From: Dehalococcoidia bacterium
GTDB taxonomy: Bacteria > Chloroflexota > Dehalococcoidia > Lucifugimonadales > Lucifugimonadaceae
Direction: 5' to 3'
Assembly: GCA_022819585.1 (NCBI GenBank)
Contig: JAJEGY010000009.1
Location: forward strand, 124,001-188,000
Length of the DNA: 64,000 bases
Shown here: positions 15,344-23,908 of the stretch, piece after piece
Numbering within the stretch: position 1 is the stretch's first letter
How the letters are laid out: each line of letters begins with the position of its first letter
Notes under the pieces: model-generated
Told to the model about the DNA's origin: nothing
Database searches by the model: none
Seen by the model: only the letters and a program-made list of their open reading frames with translations
Translations under genes and position numbers: made by a program

Positions 15344-16357
15344 CTAAGGCGTCGGCGCATCCCAAGGTATCAACCCCTCCGCCTTCATCTCCGTCCAAAC
15401 ATCCCCAGGTATCTCCTGCCCTACTAGGCCGAAGTTCTCCTCCAACTCCGCCACCGACTGCGCCCCCGGCACCACCGTCCCAACTGCCGGATGTGCCAAC
15501 ACAAACTGCAACGCCGCTGCCTTCAGATCAACCCCATACCGTCGGCACACCGCATCCAACCGCCGCGCCTGATCCACCAAATGCTGAGGAGCAAGCTCAT
15601 AGTCGAACGTCACATCACCGTCCAAATCCCGAGCCAAGATCCCGCTGTTATATGGCCCCCCAACAATGATCTTCACATCCCGCTCTACGCACAAAGGCAA
15701 AAACTCGTCATAGGCATCATGATCCAACAGCGTGTACCTGCCAGCCAACAACACCGCGTCAATGTCAAAAGCACGAACAAACTTCGCGGGCATCTGCCAC
15801 TCGTTCATCCCACAACCTATAGCTTTGATCGTCCCCTGCTCCCGCAATTCGATCAACGTGGGAAACGCCTCTTCCATCGCCTGCTTCTCGCCATACGGTT
15901 GAGTGTCCGGGTCATGCACCAACACGATCTCCACATGGTCGGTTTGCAACCGTTCCAGACTATCCTCAATCGACCTCAGCACATCGTCCCGCGTCCAGCT
16001 ATCGACTGAATAGTGATCAGCGAAATTATCGGGCGACTCCTCCGCCGTCATGCCACCCTCTAATGGTTCCAAAACACGCCCGACTTTGGTCGAAATCACA
16101 AAGCTGTCACGGTCCACATCCGCAAGTGCCGACCCATACCTAACTTCGCTCCGACCAGCACCGTACAACGGAGCAGTATCGAAATAGTTGATACCAAGAT
16201 CATGAGCCCGTCGGATGATCCTGGCCGCCTCATCGTGCGCAGTCCCGCCATACAACCCATCACCCAACACCATCCCGCTCAACGGAGCGCCGCCCAGACC
16301 AAGACGAGTCACCTCAACGCCCTGCTTGCCAATCGCAACCTTTTCTAGCGGGTTCAA
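15344..16357 (-). CDS. Aldo/keto reductase, aldose 1-dehydrogenase-like
   Basis: 337 residues with an (alpha/beta)8 barrel. Landmarks are VTRLGLGGAPLSG at the N-terminus, INYFDTAPLYGAGRSEVRYG (catalytic Asp and Tyr at about residues 59-64), VISTKVGRVLEP (catalytic Lys), HVEIVLVHDPDTQ (catalytic His), and GTVVPGAQSVAELEENFGL near the C-terminus (NADP pocket). The absence of a classic GRDDIVVATK and the GGAPLSG/GYGAGRSE set resemble D-threo-aldose 1-dehydrogenase and pyridoxal 4-dehydrogenase. It would oxidise a sugar to its lactone with NAD(P). The neighbours (dehydratase upstream, tartrate/isopropylmalate-type and hydroxyacid dehydrogenases downstream on the minus strand) fit an oxidative sugar route. 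Confidence 0.85.
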   Translation of the reverse strand: MNPLEKVAIGKQGVEVTRLGLGGAPLSGMVLGDGLYGGTAHDEAARIIRRAHDLGINYFDTAPLYGAGRSEVRYGSALADVDRDSFVISTKVGRVLEPLEGGMTAEESPDNFADHYSVDSWTRDDVLRSIEDSLERLQTDHVEIVLVHDPDTQPYGEKQAMEEAFPTLIELREQGTIKAIGCGMNEWQMPAKFVRAFDIDAVLLAGRYTLLDHDAYDEFLPLCVERDVKIIVGGPYNSGILARDLDGDVTFDYELAPQHLVDQARRLDAVCRRYGVDLKAAALQFVLAHPAVGTVVPGAQSVAELEENFGLVGQEIPGDVWTEMKAEGLIPWDAPTP

Positions 16358-16386
16358 CTCAATCTCCCCTTCGTCTAAGACGTGCT

Positions 16387-17451
16387 CTATGCGACCAATG
16401 CAGCGATCGCATCCCCTACCCCGGTCGTCGTCGATGATCCGCCCAAATCAGGCGTCAATATCTCACCCGTTTCCAACACATTCTCAACCGCGCTCCGCAC
16501 CGAATCCGCTGCCGCATCCTCACCGAGATGATCCAGCATCAACGCCGAAGTCAAGATCTGTGCCATCGGATTGGCGATACCCATCCCTGCGATATCAGGC
16601 GCGCTCCCATGAGTCGGCTCAAACATCGACGGGTTCGTCCGCGTCGGATCCAAATTAGCGCTAGACGCCAAACCCATCGACCCTGTAATGATCGCCCCGA
16701 TATCCGTCAAAATATCCCCGAAAAGATTCGACGCTACAACAACATCGAAATTCTGAGGACGCCGGATAAAATCCATGCAAGCCGCATCGATCAGCAAAGA
16801 ATCGGTCGAGATATCGGGATATTCTTCCTTCACCGCATCAAAAGTCCGATCCCACAAAACCATCCCGTAACCCTGAGCGTTCGACTTCGTAATCGACGTT
16901 ACATGCACCTTCTTCTTCCGCTCCCGTGCCAACTCGAACGCGTAGCGGATCACCCGTTCACAACCCTTCCGAGTAAACACCGACGATTGAACCGCCACTT
17001 CATCGGGAAAATCTCGATACTGGAATCCCCCAACATTCGCATACTCACCTTCGGTGTTCTCACGAACCACGATCAGATCAATGTCGTACGGCTTCACATC
17101 CTTCAACGGCGAATCGACACCGGGTAGCAATACCGACGGCCTAACGCAAGCGTATTGATCAAATGCCCGCCGTATCGGCAGCAACAATCCGTTCAGAGTA
17201 ATGTGGTCCTGCACTTCCGGATGCCCGACCGCACCAAGAAATATCGCATCGAAACTCCTGAGCTGCTCGACGCCATCAGACGGCATCATCTCTCCATGCT
17301 CAAAGTAGTACTCGGAACTCCATGGGAACTCGACAAACTCCCACTCAATCCCATGCTTGCCGGCTAACGCGTCAAGTACCTTCAACGCCTCGTCGACAAC
17401 ATCGACCCCGATACCATCGCCTTTGATGACCGCAATCTGGTGCTTCGCCAA
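16387..17451 (-). CDS. Isopropylmalate/tartrate dehydrogenase-type beta-decarboxylating dehydrogenase
   Basis: 354 residues from a TTG at 17451, chosen because the family starts right at AKHQIAVIKGDGIG; the frame continues to 17547 but overlaps the upstream gene by 44 nt. NAD-binding and catalytic landmarks: HQIAVIKGDGIGVDVV, the Arg-rich substrate block, LIVVRENTEGEYANVGG, the YAFELARERKKKVHVTSITK segment with the catalytic Lys, LIDAACMDFIRRPQNFDVVV (Asp metal ligands) and NLFGDILTDIGAIITGSMGL. The family oxidises and decarboxylates malate-type substrates (3-isopropylmalate, tartrate, D-malate). The isolated context, without leuBCD, argues for tartrate/malate-type catabolism rather than leucine synthesis. 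Overlap with the hydroxyacid dehydrogenase upstream suggests an operon. Confidence 0.85.
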   Translation of the reverse strand: MAKHQIAVIKGDGIGVDVVDEALKVLDALAGKHGIEWEFVEFPWSSEYYFEHGEMMPSDGVEQLRSFDAIFLGAVGHPEVQDHITLNGLLLPIRRAFDQYACVRPSVLLPGVDSPLKDVKPYDIDLIVVRENTEGEYANVGGFQYRDFPDEVAVQSSVFTRKGCERVIRYAFELARERKKKVHVTSITKSNAQGYGMVLWDRTFDAVKEEYPDISTDSLLIDAACMDFIRRPQNFDVVVASNLFGDILTDIGAIITGSMGLASSANLDPTRTNPSMFEPTHGSAPDIAGMGIANPMAQILTSALMLDHLGEDAAADSVRSAVENVLETGEILTPDLGGSSTTTGVGDAIAALVA

Positions 17452-17503
17452 ACTAAACCTACGACCTTTCCTTTTGACTATTGGACGGAACGCGCCGCGC
17501 AGT

Positions 17504-18373
17504 TCAATTAGACGACCTTCCCTCGATAATCTCCAAAACACCCGCAATATCGTTTTCGCCCCAACCCTTTTCGACCATCTCGTGGAACAATTCGTACGAC
17601 TTCAACGCAAGTTCGAGCGACAGTCCTTCGGCATCGGCCAAGTCACTGATAATGCCCATATCTTTGTCCAAGTTACGGACCGGCGCAGCTGAATCTTCAA
17701 AGTCACGGTCGGCAGTAATCGGATAGCTACGCCCCACCATCACGCTGTTGCCCCATGAGACAGCCAGCAACTCACCCGCGGCATTGATGTCCACCCCCGC
17801 CGAGTTCGCCAACGCAAAGGCCTCAGCTGCTGCTGCACAGTTGACGCCCACCAACAGCTGGTTGATCAGCTTCATCGCCGTCCCTGCACCATTCGGACCC
17901 ATCAGTCGCACATTAGCACCCATCAACTCGAGATAAGGCAACGCCTTAGTAAACGCCTCCTCCGAGCCTCCGCACATAATAGCGAGCGTCCCTGCTTCCG
18001 CACCTGTCGGACCACCGCTGATCGGCGCATCAAGGAACATCGCGCCCTTCGACTCAACAGCCTCCGCACACTTCCTAGATGTCCCGATGTCAACCGTGCT
18101 GTGATCGACGACAATCTGGCCCGGTTCCAAGGCCGGGACGATCTCACCGATGATTACATCCAACGACGTCTGAACACTCGGCAGACAGGCAAGCACCACA
18201 TCGACCTGCGACACCAGATCCCCCGTCGAATTCGCTCCCGTCGCACCCCGCTCGATCATCGCCTCGATCTTCGACTGCGTCCTCGTGAAAACGATCGGCT
18301 CCGCTCCCTTTGCGAGAAGATTGTCCGCCATCCCCTGCCCCATGTTGCCAAGACCGATGAATCCTACCGACAT
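17504..18373 (-). CDS. Beta-hydroxyacid dehydrogenase (tartronate semialdehyde reductase-like)
   Basis: 289 residues. Rossmann start MSVGFIGLGNMGQGMADNLL (G-x-G-x-x-G), then VDVVLACLPS, the substrate loop FLDAPISGGPTGAEAGTLAI (D-A-P-V-S-G-G signature of the family), and NGAGTAMKLINQLLVGVNCA with the catalytic Lys. The C-terminal helical domain ends in NDIAGVLEIIEG. Members reduce tartronate semialdehyde or oxidise 3-hydroxyisobutyrate or 2-methyl-hydroxyacids using NAD(P). First gene of a minus-strand run with the isopropylmalate/tartrate dehydrogenase; together they could process a hydroxyacid made by the dehydratase at 12854. The substrate is not determinable. Confidence 0.9.
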   Translation of the reverse strand: MSVGFIGLGNMGQGMADNLLAKGAEPIVFTRTQSKIEAMIERGATGANSTGDLVSQVDVVLACLPSVQTSLDVIIGEIVPALEPGQIVVDHSTVDIGTSRKCAEAVESKGAMFLDAPISGGPTGAEAGTLAIMCGGSEEAFTKALPYLELMGANVRLMGPNGAGTAMKLINQLLVGVNCAAAAEAFALANSAGVDINAAGELLAVSWGNSVMVGRSYPITADRDFEDSAAPVRNLDKDMGIISDLADAEGLSLELALKSYELFHEMVEKGWGENDIAGVLEIIEGRSSN

Positions 18374-18856
18374 ATTGCGTTGCTCCTTTAGATTGCTGAG
18401 ACGACGCGATGCGCGCCGATAGTCAATTGTGCATCACGAATGGACGCACACGTTCGCTTGAGACAGACGGAGAAAGTATATAAGCGTCGCATGTCGTCAT
18501 TCCGGCAAAAGCCGACCGCTTGCGGGGCGGAACGTCCATCCAGATGCATTCACACGCCACCATGCCAACAACGCGCACCTCGTCCCAAGTTCAAAGCTGT
18601 TCGAATTCGGACTATGCCATATACACAAAATGGAGACTGGAAAATTGACGCAAAAAACGCGAGCAATAGGTCGAGTATGTCTACAATCGGGAATGGCCGG
18701 AGGTCGCCTAGGAAGCGTAATTGGGTCGCATCTAGGCCGTACGAACCATGCGACCCTCCCTCCAGCCTGCGAGATTGTCTAGTTCGCCAACCTCTAGGCT
18801 CGAGTATAAAGCAACCCCTGCTTACCCGTCAGGATAGAACTGGATGACCACTCACT
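18374..18856. other. Intergenic region without a recognisable gene
   Basis: 483 bp upstream of the hydroxyacid dehydrogenase on the left and after the permease gene on the right. An AT-rich run AGTATATAAGC near 18475-18485 might be a promoter element. Around 18498-18520 there is a degenerate copy of the GTCATTCC-type repeat (family C, see 29722). A 135-codon open frame at 18440-18847 has no coding character (Arg/Pro/Cys-rich) and is discounted. Confidence 0.5.
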
Positions 18857-19894
18857 CTAGTCGAGTTGCCGCAGCTTCGGATCCAACCGATCACGCAGCC
18901 AGTCGCCGAAGAAATTCATCGACATAACCAGCAGGAAGATCGACAGGCCCGGGAAGAACGACGACCACCAGACTCCATTGATCAAATACTGATACCCCTC
19001 ATCCACCATCTTCCCCCAAGTCGGAATCGGGTCGGGAATACCAACACCCAAGAACGAAAGCGTCGACTCCGTCAAGATCAACCCACCCACACGCAACGTC
19101 GCAATCACCAGCACCGTGCTGAAAGTCCCTGGCAAGATGTGCTTCATCATCAACCGAAGGTTGCTCGCACCCATGATCCGAGCCGCGCTGATGTAGTCGA
19201 GCGACCTGATCGTCAACACATCCGCCCTCACCTGCCGCACGAACGGCGGCCAAGCAATCATCGCAATGATGATGATCACCGTCGTCTCCGTAGCCCCAAT
19301 CGTCGCACCCACCATGATCGCGACCAACAAGAACGGCAACGCATTCCAGATGTCTACGAACCGCATCAACACCTCGTCGATCCACCCGCCGTAGTATCCG
19401 CCTAGCACTCCCATCGCCGTGCCAATAATCACGCCCGAAAGCAACGCGTATCCCGAAACCTTCAATGACACGCGTGCGCCGTGAACGATCCGAGACAGAA
19501 CGTCACGCCCTAAACCATCGCTACCTAAGATGTAATCATTTCTGCTGAAGCCTTTTTTCGCAGCCAACGTGTATCCGATTTGGCCAGCGTCAGTCGTCAT
19601 ATCAAAATCGGCTTCATTTGGTGCCAATTCATTCGCCGGATGGGCTTGACCCCAAGTCGGTTCTAATAGATTGAAATCCAATCTCTGGAAATTCGGATCT
19701 GCTGGCGAAATCCAGTCCGCAGTGAACGCTACAAAGCTCACGATCAGCAAAATGATGATTGGGATGATCGGCCAACGACGAAGAACATACCAGATCTGAG
19801 ACGGCAACGGGCGTCTTGTGGCGCGCAGCCCCGTAGTCGGAGCTACGTCTACCGCCCCAACCGGTTCAACGTTTGGTAATCTCGTCTGGTCCAT
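18857..19894 (-). CDS. ABC importer permease, peptide/nickel type (DppC-like)
   Basis: 345 residues. After a soluble N-terminus with RRPLPSQIWYVLRRWPIIPI the first membrane helix follows, then a periplasmic insert (DFNLLEPTWGQAHPANELAP, NDYILGSDGLGRDVLSRI, a classic DppC sequence), then five more helices. The EAA-type cytoplasmic loop DYISAARIMGASNLRLMMKH couples to the ATPase. The protein forms half of the membrane channel for oligopeptides or similar solutes. It lies 35 nt downstream of the DppB-like gene on the same strand. The ATP-binding subunits are not in this window. Confidence 0.9.
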   Translation of the reverse strand: MDQTRLPNVEPVGAVDVAPTTGLRATRRPLPSQIWYVLRRWPIIPIIILLIVSFVAFTADWISPADPNFQRLDFNLLEPTWGQAHPANELAPNEADFDMTTDAGQIGYTLAAKKGFSRNDYILGSDGLGRDVLSRIVHGARVSLKVSGYALLSGVIIGTAMGVLGGYYGGWIDEVLMRFVDIWNALPFLLVAIMVGATIGATETTVIIIIAMIAWPPFVRQVRADVLTIRSLDYISAARIMGASNLRLMMKHILPGTFSTVLVIATLRVGGLILTESTLSFLGVGIPDPIPTWGKMVDEGYQYLINGVWWSSFFPGLSIFLLVMSMNFFGDWLRDRLDPKLRQLD

Positions 19895-19929
19895 CTCCGA
19901 GGTCTTAATCCTGTCCTAATGCTTGCAGA

Positions 19930-20880
19930 TTAGTCGAATCTGATCCGTGGATCGATCAACGCATACACCAGGTCTGTTGCGAACGTCGCGACGACGTAGA
20001 CGATTATGAACATCAACACTGCGCCCTGCAAAGTTGGAAAGTCATTGCCATGCACCGCCTCGATCGCCATCAGACCGATACCGGGACGCGAGAAAATCGT
20101 CTCCACAACCAACGCACCCTCGATAAATCCCGCAAATGCTAGCGTAGACGCCGTCAAAGGTTGAATCAACGCGTTCCTAAAAGCGTGCTTCCAAATGACG
20201 AATGAGGTCGAAACTCCCTTGGCGCGTGCCAGTTTCACATACTCTGAGTCAAGCACCTCAAGCATCGCAGATCGTGTCAAACGTAGATACCCGGCAAGTC
20301 CTCCCAACGTCATCGCTGTGACCGGCAACACCAGATACTCCAGTTGCCATAAGGAGGGTTCTTGTGTCGAATCACCTGCCAATCCTGCTGGAAGCCAATC
20401 CAACCAAATCGCAAATACTTGGATCAGGATGATCGCAAACCAAAACACCGGCACCGATTGACCGATCAATGCCAAAAACCTGCCGCCATAATCAGCCAAC
20501 GTTGCCCGTCGGACCGCCGACAACACCCCTAAACCAACACCAATCACCCCTGAAAATATCCATGCAAATGTCCCTAGCTGCAGACTGTGGGGAATCTTCT
20601 CCGTAATTGTCCGGGCGACCGGCAGTTTGAAAGCCAAAGTCTCACCTAGGTCACCACGCAACACCCTTCCCAACCACAACAGATACTGGATCGGATACGC
20701 CCTGTCCAGAGCCAGCTCCTTACGAATCTCCGCAACCGCCTCATCCGAAATCCCGTATCCGGAAGTGGCAAACAACAGCAACGGGTCGCCAACCGCGCGT
20801 GAAAGCGAAAAAACGATCGCCGTCGCGGCAATCGCGCTGAGGATCATGAAGAGAAATCTTCTTATCAGGAAGCGGCGCAT
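19930..20880 (-). CDS. ABC importer permease, peptide/nickel type (DppB-like)
   Basis: 316 residues with the usual six helices: RRFLFMILSAIAATAIVFSL at the N-terminus, then RAYPIQYLLWLGRVLRGDLG (the DppB Y-x-x-W-L periplasmic signature), and the coupling loop SEYVKLARAKGVSTSFVIWK, ending with VLMFIIVYVVATFATDLVYA and the conserved LIDPRIRFD. It pairs with the DppC-like gene 35 nt downstream. It stands downstream of the solute-binding protein gene, separated by 220 bp that contain a strong inverted repeat, a typical way of making more binding protein than permease. Confidence 0.92.
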   Translation of the reverse strand: MRRFLIRRFLFMILSAIAATAIVFSLSRAVGDPLLLFATSGYGISDEAVAEIRKELALDRAYPIQYLLWLGRVLRGDLGETLAFKLPVARTITEKIPHSLQLGTFAWIFSGVIGVGLGVLSAVRRATLADYGGRFLALIGQSVPVFWFAIILIQVFAIWLDWLPAGLAGDSTQEPSLWQLEYLVLPVTAMTLGGLAGYLRLTRSAMLEVLDSEYVKLARAKGVSTSFVIWKHAFRNALIQPLTASTLAFAGFIEGALVVETIFSRPGIGLMAIEAVHGNDFPTLQGAVLMFIIVYVVATFATDLVYALIDPRIRFD

Positions 20881-20969
20881 CGTTTCATTCTGTGCCAGTT
20901 AGCAACATCATGCGTCGGTTCATCTTACAACCGAAGCCATCACATCACAACCCCCGTCTTATTGGATGA

Positions 20970-21029
20970 ACCGCTCTCGCAACCCGTAGACGCCATAGCC
21001 GTAACTAGGTCTAGTGCTGCGAGAGCGGT
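20970..21029 (-). terminator. Stem-loop between binding-protein and permease genes
   Basis: Perfect 12-bp inverted repeat ACCGCTCTCGCA (20970-20981) and TGCGAGAGCGGT (21018-21029) with a 36-nt loop that itself holds ACTAG/CTAGT. There is no U-run after it, so it is more likely an attenuator or mRNA-stabilising end than a full terminator. It would let the upstream lipoprotein gene be expressed more strongly than the permease genes. Confidence 0.6.
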
Positions 21030-21101
21030 ATGCCGGCGCCACCGGGTCAGCGATACATGAGATCGCTCGACCCGATGACGAGAACTCTCAGTTTGAGCTG
21101 A

Positions 21102-23327
21102 TTATTGAGACAGCTCGATGTCCCAGAGGTTGTTGATACCGCTGGCCGCCGCTCGGTCCTGTGGCCAAGATGCGATCTTGTTGCGGTTCCAGAACCAGTC
21201 CTGCGGGACTGCCACGATGCCGGGCTGCAGGTTCCAGTAGTAGACGTACTGCAGGTAGCGGTTCGCGTAGTCGGTTGCTTCAGCAGTGTCCCGAGCCTCT
21301 GCCATGCCTTGGTAGAGTTCCAAGATCTTCGGCGACTCAAAGCCACATCCGAAACCGCCTCGCGTCAGGCTGGTCTGCACCAGGCCCTTGGGGAAGTGCC
21401 ACGGGTTCGACTCTCGACCCTTGTCACACGACGTGACCCACGGGTGGGTGTTCGCTCGGTTGACAACCGTCGGGCGGAAGGTCACGTACGTGAACTTCAG
21501 CGAGAAGGTGGTCATGCCGATGTCGGCCCAGTAACCTGCGACCGCGTCTGCGACTTCACCAGTGACCGAGGCGCCACCACCGAGTTCGGGACCCGCGTAA
21601 ACGGAGACCTCGAAACGGTGCTCGCCGAGGATACTGCCGGTGTCTGCACCAGCGCTACCTCGCTGCCAGTCGGCGTCCTGCGACTTGATGATTTGAACAG
21701 CTTGCACCGGGTCGTAACCGTAGGTGCACGGTCCCGTACCTGTCGGGGCCTCGTCCAAGTGCGATGCGATGCCTTCCTGCGTGCACTGCACACCAGCGAA
21801 GTTCGGGTGCGAACTCGCGAAGTACTCGACGTCAACGACGTTACCAAGACCGGCAAGCAATGACTGGTTCACAGATTCGCGGTCAATGGCGATTGCCATG
21901 GCATGGCGAACGTTGCGAGCCTGCTGCATGTCGTCGGCACCGTGTCGGTCGCTGTCGGAGTTACCGATCCAAGCGTGGTCGTGCACAAACGGACCCTTCG
22001 GAGGCAGCGGGGAGCCATCGTCGGCGTCCACAGTCTCCCAGAGGTTTCCGGAGAAGAATAGGCCGAGCTGCACTGCTCCGCCGGTACCGGACTGACCCCA
22101 GTTGTTGGAGTCGACGATCAGGTTGGCGGCGTCTTTCGGCTCAAGCTGCGCGGTGTCGATCTGACCAGTGCGCAACAGCGTTGCACGGTTGGTCGGGTCA
22201 CCGGCGCGGACCATGATCACGGTCTCGGTCTTCGGCGAGAACTTCCAGTGGTCGTTGTCTGCCGTCAAAACGATACGGTCGTCTGCAATCCACGTGTCTA
22301 CGAGGTACGGACCGCTCGCGACGATGGTGTCTCGAACGAACTCTTCGCCCTCTTCTTCAAATGCGGCCTTCGAGAGAACCGGGAATGCTTGACCGGACTG
22401 GTTGACATAGTCGTCTTTCCAGGTACCGTCAAATGCTTTGAAATCAAATTCCACTGTGCTCTCGTCTACAACTCGCCACTCGCCCCACAGACCGGCAAAG
22501 TCACCTGCCTGGCCATGGATCGACGTCGGGTTGGTCTCGTTGTTGGAGTCGTTCATGCTCCACGCAACGTCTTCCGCCGTCAACATGCCGTAGCTCTTGT
22601 CCTTGGTGCGGAACTCAATACCGTCCTGGATCGTCACGCTAGCTGAGCTCAGGTCGTCACTAACCGACCAAGTCGTCGCGACCCATGGAAGAGTCTCGTC
22701 GCTTGCGCCTCGGCGGAACAGAGTCTCCGCAACGCCCCAGTTCTTAAGAGCGTCGGATGCCTGGTTGGCGTTTCTGCCAACCTGCTGTCCGATGTCCGCA
22801 GAACCGATAACAACTGCACCAGCCTCGGTCTCGGGGTCCGGCGCGCCAATCGTGCCGATCAAGCTAGGAGTCGCGGTCGGATCAGGCCTTTCGACCTCAA
22901 CGATCTTCTCGACCTCTTTAACGACTTCCTTCTCGACGACCTTCTCGACCTCGACCTCAACCTCTTTCTCAACCACGACCGTCTGGACTACAGTCTCGCC
23001 AGCTACCTGGACTTCTTTCTCGACAATGACCGTCTGGACCACCGTCTCGCCAGCTATCTGGACTTCCTTCTCGACGACGACCGTCTGAATCTCGGTTACT
23101 GCAACCTCGACCTCTTTTTCGACGACGACGGTCTGGACAACGGTCTCACCCGCAATCTGGACCTCTTTCTCGACGACGACCGTCTGGATTACTGTCTCGC
23201 CTTGGACCTGAACCTCGCGTTCGACGACGACCGTTTGGACTACCGTCTCACCGCAGGCCCAAGCAGCCAGCGCGGCTAGGGCTACCGCTCCGGCAAGCAA
23301 GAACTTCCTGCTATTTCTCATCTTCAA
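21102..23327 (-). CDS. Solute-binding lipoprotein of a peptide-type ABC importer, with EKEV repeats
   Basis: About 741 residues from TTG at 23327, which lies 7 nt after GGAGG; the ATG at 23321 is the other candidate. A signal peptide (KFLLAGAVALAALAAWAC) ends in Cys, so the protein is probably a lipoprotein. Next comes about 120 residues of V-V-Q-T-V-V-V-E-K-E-V and Q-x-A-G-E-T units (22889-23252), then PTATPS, then an SBP_bac_5 domain with LTADNDHWKF, RAGDPTNRATLLRTGQIDTA and AMAIDRESVNQSLLAGLGNV, ending in the late domain with YRYLQYVYYWNLQPGIVAVP. The solute may be a peptide, nickel chelate or other amphiphile. Two permeases follow downstream. The EKEV stalk is a feature seen often in Chloroflexota binding proteins. 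Confidence 0.9.
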   Translation of the reverse strand: MKMRNSRKFLLAGAVALAALAAWACGETVVQTVVVEREVQVQGETVIQTVVVEKEVQIAGETVVQTVVVEKEVEVAVTEIQTVVVEKEVQIAGETVVQTVIVEKEVQVAGETVVQTVVVEKEVEVEVEKVVEKEVVKEVEKIVEVERPDPTATPSLIGTIGAPDPETEAGAVVIGSADIGQQVGRNANQASDALKNWGVAETLFRRGASDETLPWVATTWSVSDDLSSASVTIQDGIEFRTKDKSYGMLTAEDVAWSMNDSNNETNPTSIHGQAGDFAGLWGEWRVVDESTVEFDFKAFDGTWKDDYVNQSGQAFPVLSKAAFEEEGEEFVRDTIVASGPYLVDTWIADDRIVLTADNDHWKFSPKTETVIMVRAGDPTNRATLLRTGQIDTAQLEPKDAANLIVDSNNWGQSGTGGAVQLGLFFSGNLWETVDADDGSPLPPKGPFVHDHAWIGNSDSDRHGADDMQQARNVRHAMAIAIDRESVNQSLLAGLGNVVDVEYFASSHPNFAGVQCTQEGIASHLDEAPTGTGPCTYGYDPVQAVQIIKSQDADWQRGSAGADTGSILGEHRFEVSVYAGPELGGGASVTGEVADAVAGYWADIGMTTFSLKFTYVTFRPTVVNRANTHPWVTSCDKGRESNPWHFPKGLVQTSLTRGGFGCGFESPKILELYQGMAEARDTAEATDYANRYLQYVYYWNLQPGIVAVPQDWFWNRNKIASWPQDRAAASGINNLWDIELSQ
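22889..23252 (-). repeat. Degenerate EKEV-coding tandem repeats in the binding protein
   Basis: About 120 codons in five to six units of roughly 19-22 residues, each with E-K-E-V-Q-x-A-G-E-T-V-V-Q-T-V or a variant. The units are similar at protein level and partly at DNA level (GTCTGGAC.ACCGTCTCGCC on the plus strand). It codes for a rigid extended stalk between the lipid anchor and the binding domain. Confidence 0.85.
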
Positions 23328-23555
23328 TACATGACCTCCATGTACGCTCTGTCGCAACTTAAGACGCGTCATTTATGAAACGACGCGAAGCCGCTTCGTC
23401 GGATTCCCAACGAACTAACGGCAAAAGTGTAAACGAATTTTCCCCATTGTCAAAATCCGCAGACCAACCTTGTTCGTATAGACGAGCCTTTGCTGAGTGC
23501 ATCACCGTTAAAATCTCACCGTGCCGCAACACCCAGTACCAAATTCGGATCCGAT

Positions 23556-23903
23556 ATGCCCTCCAGCTCCAGAACCAGCATCCTTTACTGGAAAGAAATC
23601 CCCGTCCAGATCAAAGCCGAGAACGAAGATACCTCCGCCTCCGTCCCTCTCGATCCCCGCTTCCAAGAAGCGGCCGACGCCATCGCAATGTTCGACGGAT
23701 CTTACGGCAGCGACGAATATCTCGACGCATGGCAATGGGGAAATCCAACCGACTCCGATCTCAACCCTGATGAAGCGGCGAACCAACTCGCTGACCGCAT
23801 AAACAAAGGTATGCCCGCGGACTTCGTGTCTCGCATCCGCGACCTCCACAACGCAGGCAACCGCGACCCCAACCCAGGCACCATCGACCACTGGATAAAA
23901 TAG
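23556..23903 (+). CDS. Small Virulence_fact-family protein (PF13769-like)
   Basis: 115 residues from the ATG at 23556. The core SILYWKEIPVQIKAENEDTS is followed by LDPRFQEAADAIAMFDGSYG and SDEYLDAWQW: tryptophan-type W-K-E-I-P-V-Q-I, P-R-F-Q-E-A-x-D-x-x-A and S-D-x-Y-L-x-x-W, the layout of the small proteins called virulence factor. The family has no biochemical function. In other bacteria similar genes are often beside homocysteine or folate methyltransferases, as here (the BMT-type gene starts 6 nt after this stop). The C-terminus has a second conserved-looking stretch (EAANQLADRINKGMPADFVS). Start of the methyl-transfer operon. Confidence 0.75.
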   Translation: MPSSSRTSILYWKEIPVQIKAENEDTSASVPLDPRFQEAADAIAMFDGSYGSDEYLDAWQWGNPTDSDLNPDEAANQLADRINKGMPADFVSRIRDLHNAGNRDPNPGTIDHWIK

Positions 23904-23908
23904 ACGCC

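Noticed and set aside
18440-18847. 135-codon plus-strand frame in the 483-bp gap
   Set aside because: No family signal, low coding quality, and no Shine-Dalgarno sequence.
21400-21425. GGTTCGACTC-like motif, possible tRNA T-arm
   Set aside because: It lies in the binding-protein coding region; no acceptor or anticodon stem could be drawn around it.
22889-23252. CRISPR-like repetition
   Set aside because: Units are adjacent, degenerate and in frame with the protein; there are no unique spacers. No CRISPR array or cas gene was found in the window.
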